Source of the DNA: Mucilaginibacter sp. JRF
GTDB taxonomy: Bacteria > Bacteroidota > Bacteroidia > Sphingobacteriales > Sphingobacteriaceae
DNA length: 64,000 nt
NCBI RefSeq assembly: GCF_015223065.1
Contig: NZ_JADFBY010000009.1
Location: forward strand, 124,001-188,000
Direction: 5' to 3'
Shown in pieces: positions 52,478-62,163 of the stretch. Position 1 is the stretch's first letter, and the number at the start of each line of letters is the position of its first letter. Below the pieces are notes generated by a model that saw nothing but the letters and a program-made list of their open reading frames with translations, was not told the origin of the DNA and searched no databases. The translations under genes were made by a program, and so were the position numbers.

Positions 52478-52495
52478 ACAACTACGATACAAAAA

Positions 52496-53797
52496 ATGAA
52501 CGATATGAAATTTTGGAAGCTCATCCCGGTCATGCTGCTGGTTGTTCTTTCTGGATGTAAAGACAGCCTGACCATCGATTTAGATAACAGGACAGTTGCT
52601 GAAGGTTATTATGATTCGGCGCAAAAAATAGAGCAGGCTGTTATTGGTGGTTATGTTGATCTGCGCAGGGCATTACTGGCTAACTACGGTTGGTTAATGT
52701 ATGGCGAGGCCCGCACAGGCGATTTAACGGTTGCCGTAAGCTATCAGCAAGCGGTGGCAAGCCAGCAATTAATGGGTGCCGACAGATACGTGAAGCAACT
52801 AACCGACTGGGGCTATTTTTATGACGTGATCAAGGATGCTAATGATGTGCTTGATATAGTGAACAATGCCAATAGCGATGTTTTAAACACCAGCCAGCGT
52901 AACCTGTATAAAGGCGAAGCATTGGCGCTAAAGTCAGCCGCTTACTTTTACCTGGCGCGTATATGGGGATCAGTACCATCGGCAGAGAAAAATAATTTTG
53001 GCCAGCTGCTTACCAACCAGGAGGCGGTTACCCTGGCCGCAACATTTGCAACCGAAGCTAAGGGCCTTTTACCCTGGATGCTTATTAATGATGATGGTAT
53101 TGAAAGCGCGGCCTTAACAGCTATCCGTTTTAACAAAACAGCCATTACATCATTACTGGTGCACGAGCAATTGTGGATAGGTAATGCCCAAAACGCTTAT
53201 GATGCACTGAGTACTACATTTACAGCTGCTACTACCGATAGCTTATCAACCTTTGGTTTATCGCTGGGAGTGGACAGGCGCACCGAAATACCTCAAACCC
53301 CATTGAGTGAAAGCGCAGTAAGTATGCCTTTAGCCAGGCTGAACGCGATATACCCCAGCGGAGATTCACGCAGAACAAGCATGTTCAACATTTTAACCGA
53401 CCAAAATAAAGCGACACTGAAAAATAGCAATACTGATGGGTTGGAGCTTTTACCGGTGCGCGAGGTAAACCTGCTTTTTGCCGAAGCCGCATGGCGCAGC
53501 AATCGCCTGGATGAAGCTAAAACCTACCTGGTACGTGCAGCGGCAGGCGCCACTGAAGATTATACTTCACTAACCGAAGCAACCTTTGCGGATGCCCTGC
53601 TAATGGAACGTCGCAGGATGCTGGTAGGCACCGGTCAGCGGGTGTTTGACCTCATCAGGTTTGGTAAGGTAAGCACTTACATCCCCGCGTTTACCGAGGG
53701 CGATGTGCAGCAAGGGGCAGCCTACTGGCCACTTTCGGCAGGCAGCTTAACGGGTAATTCATTAAGTCAAAACAGTTATTGGTCATCGAAAAATTAA
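52496..53797 (+). CDS. SusD/RagB-like lipoprotein (short)
   Basis: A 433-residue lipoprotein with lipobox VVLSGC (cysteine about 21); ATG at 52496, or 52505 three codons later. Helical SusD-type sequence (YYDSAQKIEQAVIGGYVDLRRALL; LYKGEALALKSAAYFYLARIWGSVP) ends with the RagB motif ALLMERRRMLVGTGQRVFDLIRFGKV. It is shorter than the SusD-like protein at 56943 and has little sequence in common, so the two SusC/SusD pairs are not recent duplicates. The stop is 5 bases before the next gene's ATG. Confidence 0.87.
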   Translation: MNDMKFWKLIPVMLLVVLSGCKDSLTIDLDNRTVAEGYYDSAQKIEQAVIGGYVDLRRALLANYGWLMYGEARTGDLTVAVSYQQAVASQQLMGADRYVKQLTDWGYFYDVIKDANDVLDIVNNANSDVLNTSQRNLYKGEALALKSAAYFYLARIWGSVPSAEKNNFGQLLTNQEAVTLAATFATEAKGLLPWMLINDDGIESAALTAIRFNKTAITSLLVHEQLWIGNAQNAYDALSTTFTAATTDSLSTFGLSLGVDRRTEIPQTPLSESAVSMPLARLNAIYPSGDSRRTSMFNILTDQNKATLKNSNTDGLELLPVREVNLLFAEAAWRSNRLDEAKTYLVRAAAGATEDYTSLTEATFADALLMERRRMLVGTGQRVFDLIRFGKVSTYIPAFTEGDVQQGAAYWPLSAGSLTGNSLSQNSYWSSKN

Positions 53798-53802
53798 ATA
53801 TA

Positions 53803-56800
53803 ATGAAGGCATTAATAAAAGGAGCTTGTTTTCTTTTTGCAGTACTCATATTACCTGTAAGTGTATTCGCGCAATCGGTAGTAACCGGTAAGGTTATCGA
53901 TCAAAAAGGCGAATCGGTTATTGGCGCCACAATTAAGGTTAAGGGTAAAAAAAACGTAGCGGTAACTGATGTAGCAGGCGCTTTCCGTTTATCGTTAAGC
54001 ATTGGCGATACCGTGTTGTGTACCTCAGTTGGTTTTCAGGCCCGCGAGGTGATCTACAAAAGCGCTGCCGATCTTACCATAAAGCTAACTGATGATAGTA
54101 AGGCGCTTGGCGAGGTACTGGTTGTAGGTTATAAAACCCAGGCCAAACAGGAGATCACCGGCTCGGTAGCCTCGGTGAAAATGGATAAGATAACCGAAAC
54201 CCAATCGGCAGAATCATTTGAATCATTATTACAAGGCCGTATAGCCGGTGTAAACATACAGTTGAATTCCGGCGAGCCGGGCGCGTCGCCGGCTATCATC
54301 ATCAGGGGTTTGGCCGCGGTTAGCCGTGATGATGCCTCTGCTATATCTGAACCCCTTTATGTGGTTGATGGTATTCCTATCATCTCAAAAACAAGCAGCG
54401 AATTCGCCATAACCAGCACCAACGTACTGGCCGACCTTAACCCAAGCGATATTGAAGATGTGGTGGTATTGAAGGATGCTTCGGCAGCGGCAATCTACGG
54501 TTCAAGGGCTGCTAATGGTGTAATATTGATCACCACCAAAAAAGGTAAAACAGGCAAACCGCAAATTAACCTTAACATACGTACCGGTGTAAACTTTGTA
54601 CCGCAGTTGTTAGATGTTGCCGGTGGTAACAAGGAGCGTGAGCAGGTAACCCGTTTGTACGATCTGTATGCGCCATATGGCACATTCATGCCAGCTATGT
54701 ATACCGATGTAACCAATCCGTTCTACAATAACTCGTCAGACTGGCAAGGGTATTTATACAACACCTCTATCACGCAGGATTACAATAGTTCTATCCGTGG
54801 CGCGGGCGATTTTGGCCAGTATAGCATCAGCTTAGGTTATATGGATAACCAGGGTATACTGTTCAATACCGGCTTTAAGCGCTATAGCACTATGGCCAGC
54901 ACCACGTTTAACGCGCTCAATAAAAAGCTGATAATTAATAATACGCTGGCTGTTTCGCGTACCGATCAAACCCGTAACCCGGGCACACTCGAAACTAATT
55001 ACTCATCATTACTGCCATTGCCTAACGATCCGCAGGTTCAGGGTGCCGAGATATACCTGCCCGGCCAAAATTCCAGCGTGAACGATAGGGTACGTTTTAG
55101 TACTGATGCTACTTTGAACCTGATTAAAAACTTAAGCTACAAAGCCAGCCTCAGCCTTGAGTATTTACGCCTGATGCAGGATTCGTTCTCGTCATCACGC
55201 CGTACTTTAAGGGGCGATAACAAAAGCGGCGTAGGCGAAAACCGTAACCTGCTTTTTCAGAATACGCTAACCTACGCGCCTACATTCGGAGGCCATAAGG
55301 TGAGCTTATTGGTAGGGCAAAGTGCTGAAAGACTGGAATCAAAAACTACAACCGTAAACAACGTGGCCAGCGCGCCAACCTTGTCCGAAACGGTTAACTG
55401 GCCTATAGGCAACAGCATAGGCAGCAGTAACTATACCGCTAACAGCCTGATGTCATTCTTTAGCCGTTTTGATTATTCGTACAAAGAAAAGTATCTGGTT
55501 GGCGCTTCAATCCGTACCGACGGATCATCAAAGTTTGGTACAGCTAACCGCTGGGGTGTATTCCCGTCAGTTTCAGCAGGCTGGAACTTTAGCAAAGAAA
55601 GCATATTTGAAAATGTTGATTGGCTTTCGAGCGGTAAAATTCGCGGTAGCTACGGTCTTTCAGGTACCACTTGGGATAACGACTACCTTGCCTTGGGTAT
55701 CATGAACGGCGGTTCGCTCGATCAGTATAACTCATTGATAGAGATAGCTTACGGCGGTGTATCAGGCTTTACGCCAACATGGTACGATGGTTTCAGGAAC
55801 GAGAATCTTACCTGGGTTAAAACCTCCATGAGCAACATCGGTTTAGATGTATCATTTTTTAACAATAAGGTTGAATTTATTTTTGATGCTTACGAAAAGC
55901 TAACCAAAGGTTTGCTTTTAACCACAGCCTTACCTACAACATCGGGCTATAACGAGGTTTACCGTAACGCGGCCAATGTACTTAACCGTGGTTTGGAGTT
56001 TACGGTGAATACTAACCTGAATTTAGGCCGAGGCCTTACATGGAGCACCGGGTTAAACTTTGCCTACAACAAAAACCGCGTAATATCACTGCCTGATGGT
56101 AACGCCGATATTATAAAAACCAGCACCTCGGGTCAGGATTTTGGCTCAATAGTAAGGGTGGGCGCGCCGTTGAACGGCTTTTTCTTCTACCAATCGCAAG
56201 GTATTTATCAAACCGAAAGCCAGATACCGGTTGACCCTAAAACGGGCGCGAGGCTGATCGGTCTGCAAAACAAAACCCTGGCAGTAGGCGACCGTAATTT
56301 CAGAGATCAGAACGGCGATTATTTCATCAACGTATCAGACCGTGTTTACTCAGGCGACCCTAACCCGAAATGGACAGGCGGTTTCACTAACGATTTTAAT
56401 TATAAAGGCTTTGGTCTAAACGTAGTTTCAACCTTTGTTATCGGGCGCGATATTGTTAACACCGCCTTGCTTAACAGGCTGAGGCTGGCTAAAGATTTTG
56501 CAGGTGCTACCTCGCTACCCAATTTTGATAACTACTCGATATGGGAAAAAAGTGGCGACAATGCCAAATACCCAACACTAAACCCCTGGGCTGATGCTTC
56601 GCAGATAGTGAACTACGATTCGGAGTACGTTGAGGATGGCTCATACTTCAAGATCAAGGCCGCCACGCTATCGTACAACTTCACCAAAAAAATTATACCA
56701 AGGCTTCCGTTTGACAGGATGCGCGTGTACTGCACTATGGATAACGTGGTAACCTTCCAAAAATACAGCGGCCCTGATGCCGAATTAGTAACAGTTGATG

Positions 56801-56868
56801 GCTTTGATAACTCGGGTGGTTACCCTATGCGCCGTATGTTACTGTTCGGTGTATCAATAGGCTTATAA
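53803..56868 (+). CDS. SusC/RagA-type TonB-linked outer membrane transporter (full length)
   Basis: Start ATG at 53803 (1021 residues); an upstream TTG would overlap the previous gene. Signal peptide (about 1-23, SVFAQ), carboxypeptidase-regulatory-like domain (27-100, VTGKVIDQKGESVIGATIKV), TonB-box-like EVLVVGY (104-110), plug (IQLNSGEPGASPAIIIRG, LYVVDGIPI, IEDVVVLKDASAAAIYGSRAANGVILI) and barrel. It is complete. Partner of the following SusD-like gene; the upstream short SusC could share the substrate. Confidence 0.93.
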   Translation: MKALIKGACFLFAVLILPVSVFAQSVVTGKVIDQKGESVIGATIKVKGKKNVAVTDVAGAFRLSLSIGDTVLCTSVGFQAREVIYKSAADLTIKLTDDSKALGEVLVVGYKTQAKQEITGSVASVKMDKITETQSAESFESLLQGRIAGVNIQLNSGEPGASPAIIIRGLAAVSRDDASAISEPLYVVDGIPIISKTSSEFAITSTNVLADLNPSDIEDVVVLKDASAAAIYGSRAANGVILITTKKGKTGKPQINLNIRTGVNFVPQLLDVAGGNKEREQVTRLYDLYAPYGTFMPAMYTDVTNPFYNNSSDWQGYLYNTSITQDYNSSIRGAGDFGQYSISLGYMDNQGILFNTGFKRYSTMASTTFNALNKKLIINNTLAVSRTDQTRNPGTLETNYSSLLPLPNDPQVQGAEIYLPGQNSSVNDRVRFSTDATLNLIKNLSYKASLSLEYLRLMQDSFSSSRRTLRGDNKSGVGENRNLLFQNTLTYAPTFGGHKVSLLVGQSAERLESKTTTVNNVASAPTLSETVNWPIGNSIGSSNYTANSLMSFFSRFDYSYKEKYLVGASIRTDGSSKFGTANRWGVFPSVSAGWNFSKESIFENVDWLSSGKIRGSYGLSGTTWDNDYLALGIMNGGSLDQYNSLIEIAYGGVSGFTPTWYDGFRNENLTWVKTSMSNIGLDVSFFNNKVEFIFDAYEKLTKGLLLTTALPTTSGYNEVYRNAANVLNRGLEFTVNTNLNLGRGLTWSTGLNFAYNKNRVISLPDGNADIIKTSTSGQDFGSIVRVGAPLNGFFFYQSQGIYQTESQIPVDPKTGARLIGLQNKTLAVGDRNFRDQNGDYFINVSDRVYSGDPNPKWTGGFTNDFNYKGFGLNVVSTFVIGRDIVNTALLNRLRLAKDFAGATSLPNFDNYSIWEKSGDNAKYPTLNPWADASQIVNYDSEYVEDGSYFKIKAATLSYNFTKKIIPRLPFDRMRVYCTMDNVVTFQKYSGPDAELVTVDGFDNSGGYPMRRMLLFGVSIGL

Positions 56869-56942
56869 CAAATAAAAGTAGAAAACTCAATATAAGTGAT
56901 GATGCTACAGGCATCGCTATTAAAAGATAAAAAAGTAAACAG

Positions 56943-58469
56943 ATGAAGAATAAGGTAATTGCCACGTTTCTGCTGGTTTTGATACTTGCCGAAACAAGCT
57001 GTAAAAAATGGCTGGACGAAACCCCTATTAACACCGTAACCGAGGAGCAAGCCTGGAAAAACGGCGCCGATGCAGAAGGCGCTGTTGCCGCTGCCTTCGC
57101 TATTTTCCGCAGGGCCTTGTCGGGGTTGACCAAAGAGGATACCCCTTCAACCACACGTAATGGCTCATGGGGCGATTATTATTTCTGGGGCGATTCACGC
57201 TCAGGCGATTGGATCACGCCTAATAATGACGGCGACTGGAATGCAGGTTTTCAAAACCACTTGATACAGCGTACCGAGCTGGAACCCATGACCAACTGGA
57301 GGCTTTTTTACCGTGCCATTGAGCAGTGTAACCTGGTGTTGGAAAAAATTCCGGAAATAACTGATGGCCTAACCGACGAGCGGAAAGCCCAGCTATTAGC
57401 CGAAGCCCGTTTTATGCGTGCCTTGTCGCATTTTTACGCGGCACGTGTTTGGGGCGATATACCGATCAACCTAAAAGCCCGTAATGTTGATGCACTGGGC
57501 CGCGAGCCGCTTAACACCGTAATGCGCATGGTGGTTAATGAGGTTGACATGGCTTTGCCTAACCTGCTGTGGGAAAATAAGGGCACCATCAAGGAATCAC
57601 GCTCAAGAGGTACAAGAGGTGCCGCGCTTGCTTTGAAAGCCCATGCATTAATGTGGTTAAAAGATTACCAGGGAGCATCTGACGCTATTAAGCAGATTAT
57701 GGACTCGAACAATTACAGGTTGGCAACTATAGATGGTTTGCGCACCATGTTTGATACAGGCGAGTCGGCTGAGGTGATATTTGAGATGTACTACGATAAA
57801 AGTAAGGGTGAGTACTCTGATTACTATGGCCACATCATGACCTACTATCTTACCAACCCTTATACCTCAAGGGGCGAGCTTTCATTAGCGGTTCCAAAAT
57901 CAAAAATATTGGAGATCTATCCTGATTACGCGCGTGATAAATCAGACAAAAGGGTTAACGAGTTCTTCCAAAGTATCGATTTTTCAGTTAGCAGCAGCGA
58001 GCTGAGGCCAATATTTGCCGATCCGTTGCAAAACGGTGAACGCGCTATCATGTTCGCCAAATTCAGAAAGGTGAAGGACAGAACCTATAACCTGATGGAT
58101 GCCCCGGTGCCAATTTTCAGGTACGCTGATGTATTGCTGTTAAAAGCTGAGGCTGATGCCAGGCTTGGCCGCGTATCCGAAGCGTTGGAAAATCTGAACA
58201 AGGTACGTACCCGTGCCGGTATACCCACCTTTACCCGTGATGATGCACCTGTTGTAATAGAGGAAGTATTGGCCGAACGTCGTCGTGAGCTGATCGGTGA
58301 GTTTCACCGCGTGTACGATCTGGTGCGTTTGGGCAGGTTACACGAGTTTAACAGCTATATAACCGAGCAGGGCGAAAAAGACGGTGCCGGTTTCTTCCCG
58401 GTGAGTGACGAGGCCTTTGCCAACAACCCCAATATGGAACAAACTTACTACTGGCAGTTCAATCAATAA
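56943..58469 (+). CDS. SusD/RagB-type surface lipoprotein
   Basis: A 508-residue lipoprotein (MKNKVIATFLLVLILAETSC, cysteine 20) with full SusD features: LIQRTELEPMTNWRLFYRAIEQCNLVLEKI near residue 100, LLAEARFMRALSHFYAARVWGDIPI near 150, and the RagB ending VLAERRRELIGEFHRVYDLVRLGRL (about 445-470). It is the obligate partner of the SusC at 53803, and is separated from it by 74 bp. It caps the receptor and presents polymer at the surface. Confidence 0.92.
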   Translation: MKNKVIATFLLVLILAETSCKKWLDETPINTVTEEQAWKNGADAEGAVAAAFAIFRRALSGLTKEDTPSTTRNGSWGDYYFWGDSRSGDWITPNNDGDWNAGFQNHLIQRTELEPMTNWRLFYRAIEQCNLVLEKIPEITDGLTDERKAQLLAEARFMRALSHFYAARVWGDIPINLKARNVDALGREPLNTVMRMVVNEVDMALPNLLWENKGTIKESRSRGTRGAALALKAHALMWLKDYQGASDAIKQIMDSNNYRLATIDGLRTMFDTGESAEVIFEMYYDKSKGEYSDYYGHIMTYYLTNPYTSRGELSLAVPKSKILEIYPDYARDKSDKRVNEFFQSIDFSVSSSELRPIFADPLQNGERAIMFAKFRKVKDRTYNLMDAPVPIFRYADVLLLKAEADARLGRVSEALENLNKVRTRAGIPTFTRDDAPVVIEEVLAERRRELIGEFHRVYDLVRLGRLHEFNSYITEQGEKDGAGFFPVSDEAFANNPNMEQTYYWQFNQ

Positions 58470-58487
58470 TATAAATACGCATTCGAG

Positions 58488-59126
58488 ATGATGAAATTAA
58501 TCAAAGCAATCGCGTTCATCGGCATTCTATTCACAATTGGGTGTAAGGATAGCTATTTTACCGACGGGGGTGCCAAACCTGCCGATCAGTCGGGCAACCT
58601 GGGTGTATCAACCATGGATTACCTGGAAAGCCACCGCGAATCATTCGATACATTGGCCAGGCTGATCAGGCTGACCAAGCTTGAGGATGAAGTTAATGCC
58701 CAGGGCAATACCTTTTTTGCCCCGCGCGATTATTCGATCCACAACTATTTTAAGCTGATCTATCCTGATCCGCAAAATACCCCGGCAACGCTGGAAGCCA
58801 TCCCGCAGGAGGATATGGATAGGATAGCCGCTATCATCAAAAACTATATTATTCCTGGTGATGAGATAGTGCGAAACGATCTGGCTACTACCTACAGCTA
58901 TGCAACCACCTCCGGCGATACAAAGGCAAGGTTCAATGTGGTAACGAGTGATTACCTGGGCAACGTTAACCTGGGTGCAAAATTTATTATGTTTTCGCTC
59001 AATGTCAGCCCGGCCGGTGCAACGGAACGCTATCAATCGGTACAGGTGGTTACGGCCGATCTGCGGTCGACAAACGGAGTTGTACATATACTGAATTCTG
59101 ACACGCACATTTTTGGATTTAACTAA
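58488..59126 (+). CDS. Fasciclin (FAS1)-like lipoprotein
   Basis: A 212-residue lipoprotein (TIGC, cysteine about 19) with one FAS1-type fold: LESHRESFDTLARLIRLTKLEDEVNAQGNTFFAPRDYS and the closing TNGVVHILNSDTHIFGF, matching FAS1 H1/H2 boxes. FAS1 lipoproteins in SusC/SusD operons are thought to bind polymer or tether other proteins. No enzymatic residues are evident. It follows the SusD-like gene by 18 bp. Confidence 0.75.
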   Translation: MMKLIKAIAFIGILFTIGCKDSYFTDGGAKPADQSGNLGVSTMDYLESHRESFDTLARLIRLTKLEDEVNAQGNTFFAPRDYSIHNYFKLIYPDPQNTPATLEAIPQEDMDRIAAIIKNYIIPGDEIVRNDLATTYSYATTSGDTKARFNVVTSDYLGNVNLGAKFIMFSLNVSPAGATERYQSVQVVTADLRSTNGVVHILNSDTHIFGFN

Positions 59127-59135
59127 GTAAAGGTG

Positions 59136-59987
59136 ATGAAACGCAACAGTAAAATATTCTGGATCTTGGTGTGTACAATATCAGCCTGCACATCGCTGCT
59201 GATGAGCGCCTGCACCAAGATACCGCAGGAGGGTAGCATAGCGCCCGATATCAGTTACAAAAACAGGAAGCAATATGCCATATCGGGCCTGGCACAAAAC
59301 ATAGGCAATTTTCAGGCATCAACCTCAACACTGCCGCTAACTTTTGAGATAGTGGAGGTGCGCGAGCTTAACGGAAAAAATACAGGTGGCTTAACCGAAA
59401 ATATACCCGTTGTGCGCTACAAGGAACCCATTGTAGGCAATGAAACCCCTGCCGAACTGGCTCTGAAAACCGATACGGTAATGACCCCGGCAGTAAGCGT
59501 AAACAAAAATACCGGCCAGGTTGAAATACTTGAAGGTAACAAGATACCTGCCGGCGAATACCACTTTGATATACGGGTATCCAATCAATCAGGCGGCAAG
59601 GTGCTGAAGGATGCTCTGGTGATAGAATTTAAGGAGCAGGAAGTAAAAACATGGTCATCGGGTATGTTACAGCAACCCGAGATTGAGCGTGTTGGCGATA
59701 GCCCTAACCAGATGAAATTTGTAGGCTATCTTAACGGAAAACAGCTTGCCGGTGATGAGATAGATTTTACAGCTAACCGTGCGGCAGGCTTTAAGGGCAC
59801 CTTTGTTAACGATGCCAGCGATGGCGAAATATGGAGTGTGAATTTCCCGGTAAAAGAGTCGGATACGTATTGCACCTGGAAAGTAACCACCGTGGTGAAT
59901 GGGGTTGAGCAGGTAAGCTATGTGAGCGAGAACTTCAATTTTGTAATAGGCTTACCGGGTAGTTATGTGGTTCGATTATATAAATAA
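59136..59987 (+). CDS. Uncharacterised beta-rich lipoprotein of the SusC/SusD operon
   Basis: Start ATG at 59136 (283 residues); the GTG at 59133 is less likely because AAAGG lies just upstream of the ATG. Lipobox LLMSAC (cysteine about 25), then beta-rich repeats with no known catalytic motif. The start CTKIPQEGSIAPDISYKNRKQYA resembles the opening of DUF5007-type lipoproteins, a weak match. Its role is probably surface binding in the polymer-uptake operon. I do not recognise a function. Confidence 0.6.
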   Translation: MKRNSKIFWILVCTISACTSLLMSACTKIPQEGSIAPDISYKNRKQYAISGLAQNIGNFQASTSTLPLTFEIVEVRELNGKNTGGLTENIPVVRYKEPIVGNETPAELALKTDTVMTPAVSVNKNTGQVEILEGNKIPAGEYHFDIRVSNQSGGKVLKDALVIEFKEQEVKTWSSGMLQQPEIERVGDSPNQMKFVGYLNGKQLAGDEIDFTANRAAGFKGTFVNDASDGEIWSVNFPVKESDTYCTWKVTTVVNGVEQVSYVSENFNFVIGLPGSYVVRLYK

Positions 59988-59994
59988 TAACGAT

Positions 59995-61629
59995 ATGAAA
60001 CGCATTTTTAAATATGTATGCCTGCTGCCGGTTGTTTTGTTTACCATGCAGGTGGCTATGGCACAACAGGCTAAAACTAAAAAGATACTGGTAATAGGTG
60101 TTGATGGTATCATCAATACCGCTATTGATTACGCGGCCACGCCGGGTATCGATAAAATAACCGCCGATGCATCATACAGCATGAATGGTTACGGCGGCGT
60201 GCCGGCTTATTCAAGTTCGGGCTGGTCAACCATGCTAACGGGCGTATCAGCCGATAAGCATGGGGTAACCATAAACAAATCTTATACGGGCAATAAATTC
60301 AGCCAGTACCCATCGGTGGTTAACCGTATCAAATCGGCAGCGTCATCTATCGTGGTGGCATCAGTTGTGCGCACTCCCGAGATCAATACCCTGCTTAACC
60401 AGGCTGCTGATCATAAATTTCAGTACGCTACCGATGAGGAAGTATACAACAAAGCCACCGAACTTGTAAAGCAAGCGGATATGGGCGCGGTATTCGTACA
60501 ATTCAGCAGCCCGGCCGAGGTTGGGCAGGAGGTAGGCTTTCAGCTGCGCCAGGCCCGTTATGTAATCGCCATCCAAAAAATAGATGAGTATGTAGCAGGG
60601 TTACATGCTGCTATCGAAGCAAGATCAACCTATGCCAATGAGGATTGGAACATCTTTTTCGCCTCTACCCACGGTGGTACCGAATCGGGTGTGCCGCAAA
60701 GCACTACACCTGAGGAGATCAACGTACCGGTAATACTTTCGGGTGGTGAACTGGATAATAAGGAACTGGTAGGTACGGCCCTTGCACCACGCGAGGGTGC
60801 CGATAATATACTCACCATCAATAAAGCATCATCTGGCGAACGTACTTATGTACGTGTGCCCATTAAAGGCACAGCCTTGCAGGGCATGAACAGGTTTACC
60901 ATTGAAACATGGGTAAAGGCAGGTGCCAACACCAGCGATCCATCCATCATAGGTGATAAAAACTGGGATTCGGGAGGTTTGCCGGGCTATACCATCTGTC
61001 GCAGTGGTTCAACCTGGAAGATCAATATCGCCAACCAAAAATCTGAACGTTATGATATTGGCTCAACCAAAGCGCTTGAGGATGGTAACTGGCATCACCT
61101 GGCTGTTACTTTCGATAAAACCAAAACCTGCGCGGTATACCAGGATGGTGTAAAAGTAGCCGAATCAACATTGATCTATAAAGATGCCGATAACATGGCA
61201 TCACCATATGACTACCTGTGCCTTGCGCAGGATGGTACACAAACCTACGGGGGTGGTGCCCCAAACTGGGCAGGCTCATTCAACGAGGTAAGGATATGGA
61301 CCGATGTACTATCAACCGCTACTATACAGAAGTATATGTACCTGCGTAATATCGAAAACAGCGATCACCCTAACCTGGCCTCGCTAAACCTGTACCTTAA
61401 AATGGATGATGTGCGCGGAACCGTGGTGCGTGATTACAGCGGCAAAGGCAATAATGGCGAACTGGTGGGCACCGCTAACGAGCGCCACCCTTATTACCCT
61501 ATTGGGCTTACAGATGTATCGGTAAATATATTAAGTCACCTGGGTATACGTGCTGATGGTACCTGGGGCCTGGAGGGCAGCGTACTAAAATCAAACGTGC
61601 CTTACCGCTTATTTAAAGTGAACAATTAA
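59995..61629 (+). CDS. Alkaline-phosphatase-fold protein with a nested LamG domain and lost metal ligands
   Basis: Start ATG at 59995 (544 residues); the longer frame overlaps the previous gene. Signal peptide 1-24. An AP/NPP-fold begins KKILVIGVDGI (Asp37 intact), with SSSGWSTMLTGV (73-84) at the nucleophile site. The second metal site is missing: the family DxxDHxGH reads SSPAEVGQ (171-178), and DHG reads THG (225-227). A LamG-type beta-sandwich (about 272-498, with NWDSGG at 323-328) is inserted before the AP-fold's last block, GLTDVSVNILSHLGIRADGTWGLEG (504-528). Phosphodiesterase activity is unlikely; a ligand-binding role fits better. Confidence 0.7.
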   Translation: MKRIFKYVCLLPVVLFTMQVAMAQQAKTKKILVIGVDGIINTAIDYAATPGIDKITADASYSMNGYGGVPAYSSSGWSTMLTGVSADKHGVTINKSYTGNKFSQYPSVVNRIKSAASSIVVASVVRTPEINTLLNQAADHKFQYATDEEVYNKATELVKQADMGAVFVQFSSPAEVGQEVGFQLRQARYVIAIQKIDEYVAGLHAAIEARSTYANEDWNIFFASTHGGTESGVPQSTTPEEINVPVILSGGELDNKELVGTALAPREGADNILTINKASSGERTYVRVPIKGTALQGMNRFTIETWVKAGANTSDPSIIGDKNWDSGGLPGYTICRSGSTWKINIANQKSERYDIGSTKALEDGNWHHLAVTFDKTKTCAVYQDGVKVAESTLIYKDADNMASPYDYLCLAQDGTQTYGGGAPNWAGSFNEVRIWTDVLSTATIQKYMYLRNIENSDHPNLASLNLYLKMDDVRGTVVRDYSGKGNNGELVGTANERHPYYPIGLTDVSVNILSHLGIRADGTWGLEGSVLKSNVPYRLFKVNN

Positions 61630-61640
61630 TACAAAATGAT

Positions 61641-62129
61641 ATGATAAAGAGATTTAATTCAAGATCGGTTTTTATTGTGCTAATGGCATTGATTGTTGCG
61701 GCAGGAGTTAGCTCATGCTCAAAGGATATGCTTCGCCCCGGCGGTAACCTGAATGCCAACCAACTGGTAGCCGGTCGGCTTGATGGCACCTGGACAACCC
61801 CGCGCGATATTGTTACACCGCAAAGCGTACCACCCGAGGTATTCGGCTCTATGCGTTTAGTGTTTACTACCGATGATGCCGGTAACCCGCTGAAGTTTAT
61901 GGCGCATGATTGCCCTATAGTATTTACCAATGCCACCGCCGGTAATTGGAGCGTTACCCCAACTGCCGATAGCACAAAGGTTAGCTTAACAAGCGTTGGC
62001 CCGGTTGATGATTTTAGCATAAAAATGGCATCAAACTCCATGACCCTCTCATTTTTTATGGGCTGGGAGAATACCGATACCAAAGAAACTGGCAAGGGTA
62101 ATTTTAAAGTAACCCTTACTCGCCAATAA
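61641..62129 (+). CDS. Small lipocalin-like lipoprotein
   Basis: A 162-residue lipoprotein (GVSSC, cysteine about 26) with beta-rich sequence: LDGTWTTPRDIVTP, SMRLVFTTDDAGNPLKF, NWSVTPTADSTKVSLTSVG, NSMTLSFFMGWENTDTKE, GNFKVTLTR. The G-x-W near the start and a run of beta-strands suggest a lipocalin-like barrel similar to DUF5004-type proteins, at low certainty. Probably a surface binding component of the operon. Confidence 0.55.
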   Translation: MIKRFNSRSVFIVLMALIVAAGVSSCSKDMLRPGGNLNANQLVAGRLDGTWTTPRDIVTPQSVPPEVFGSMRLVFTTDDAGNPLKFMAHDCPIVFTNATAGNWSVTPTADSTKVSLTSVGPVDDFSIKMASNSMTLSFFMGWENTDTKETGKGNFKVTLTRQ

Positions 62130-62163
62130 TACCCGAACAGAATATTTAGATTTTCAATAAGAT

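Noticed and set aside
50066..58469. The two SusC/SusD pairs as a recent tandem duplication
   Set aside because: They differ in length and domains and share little sequence, so they look independently derived.
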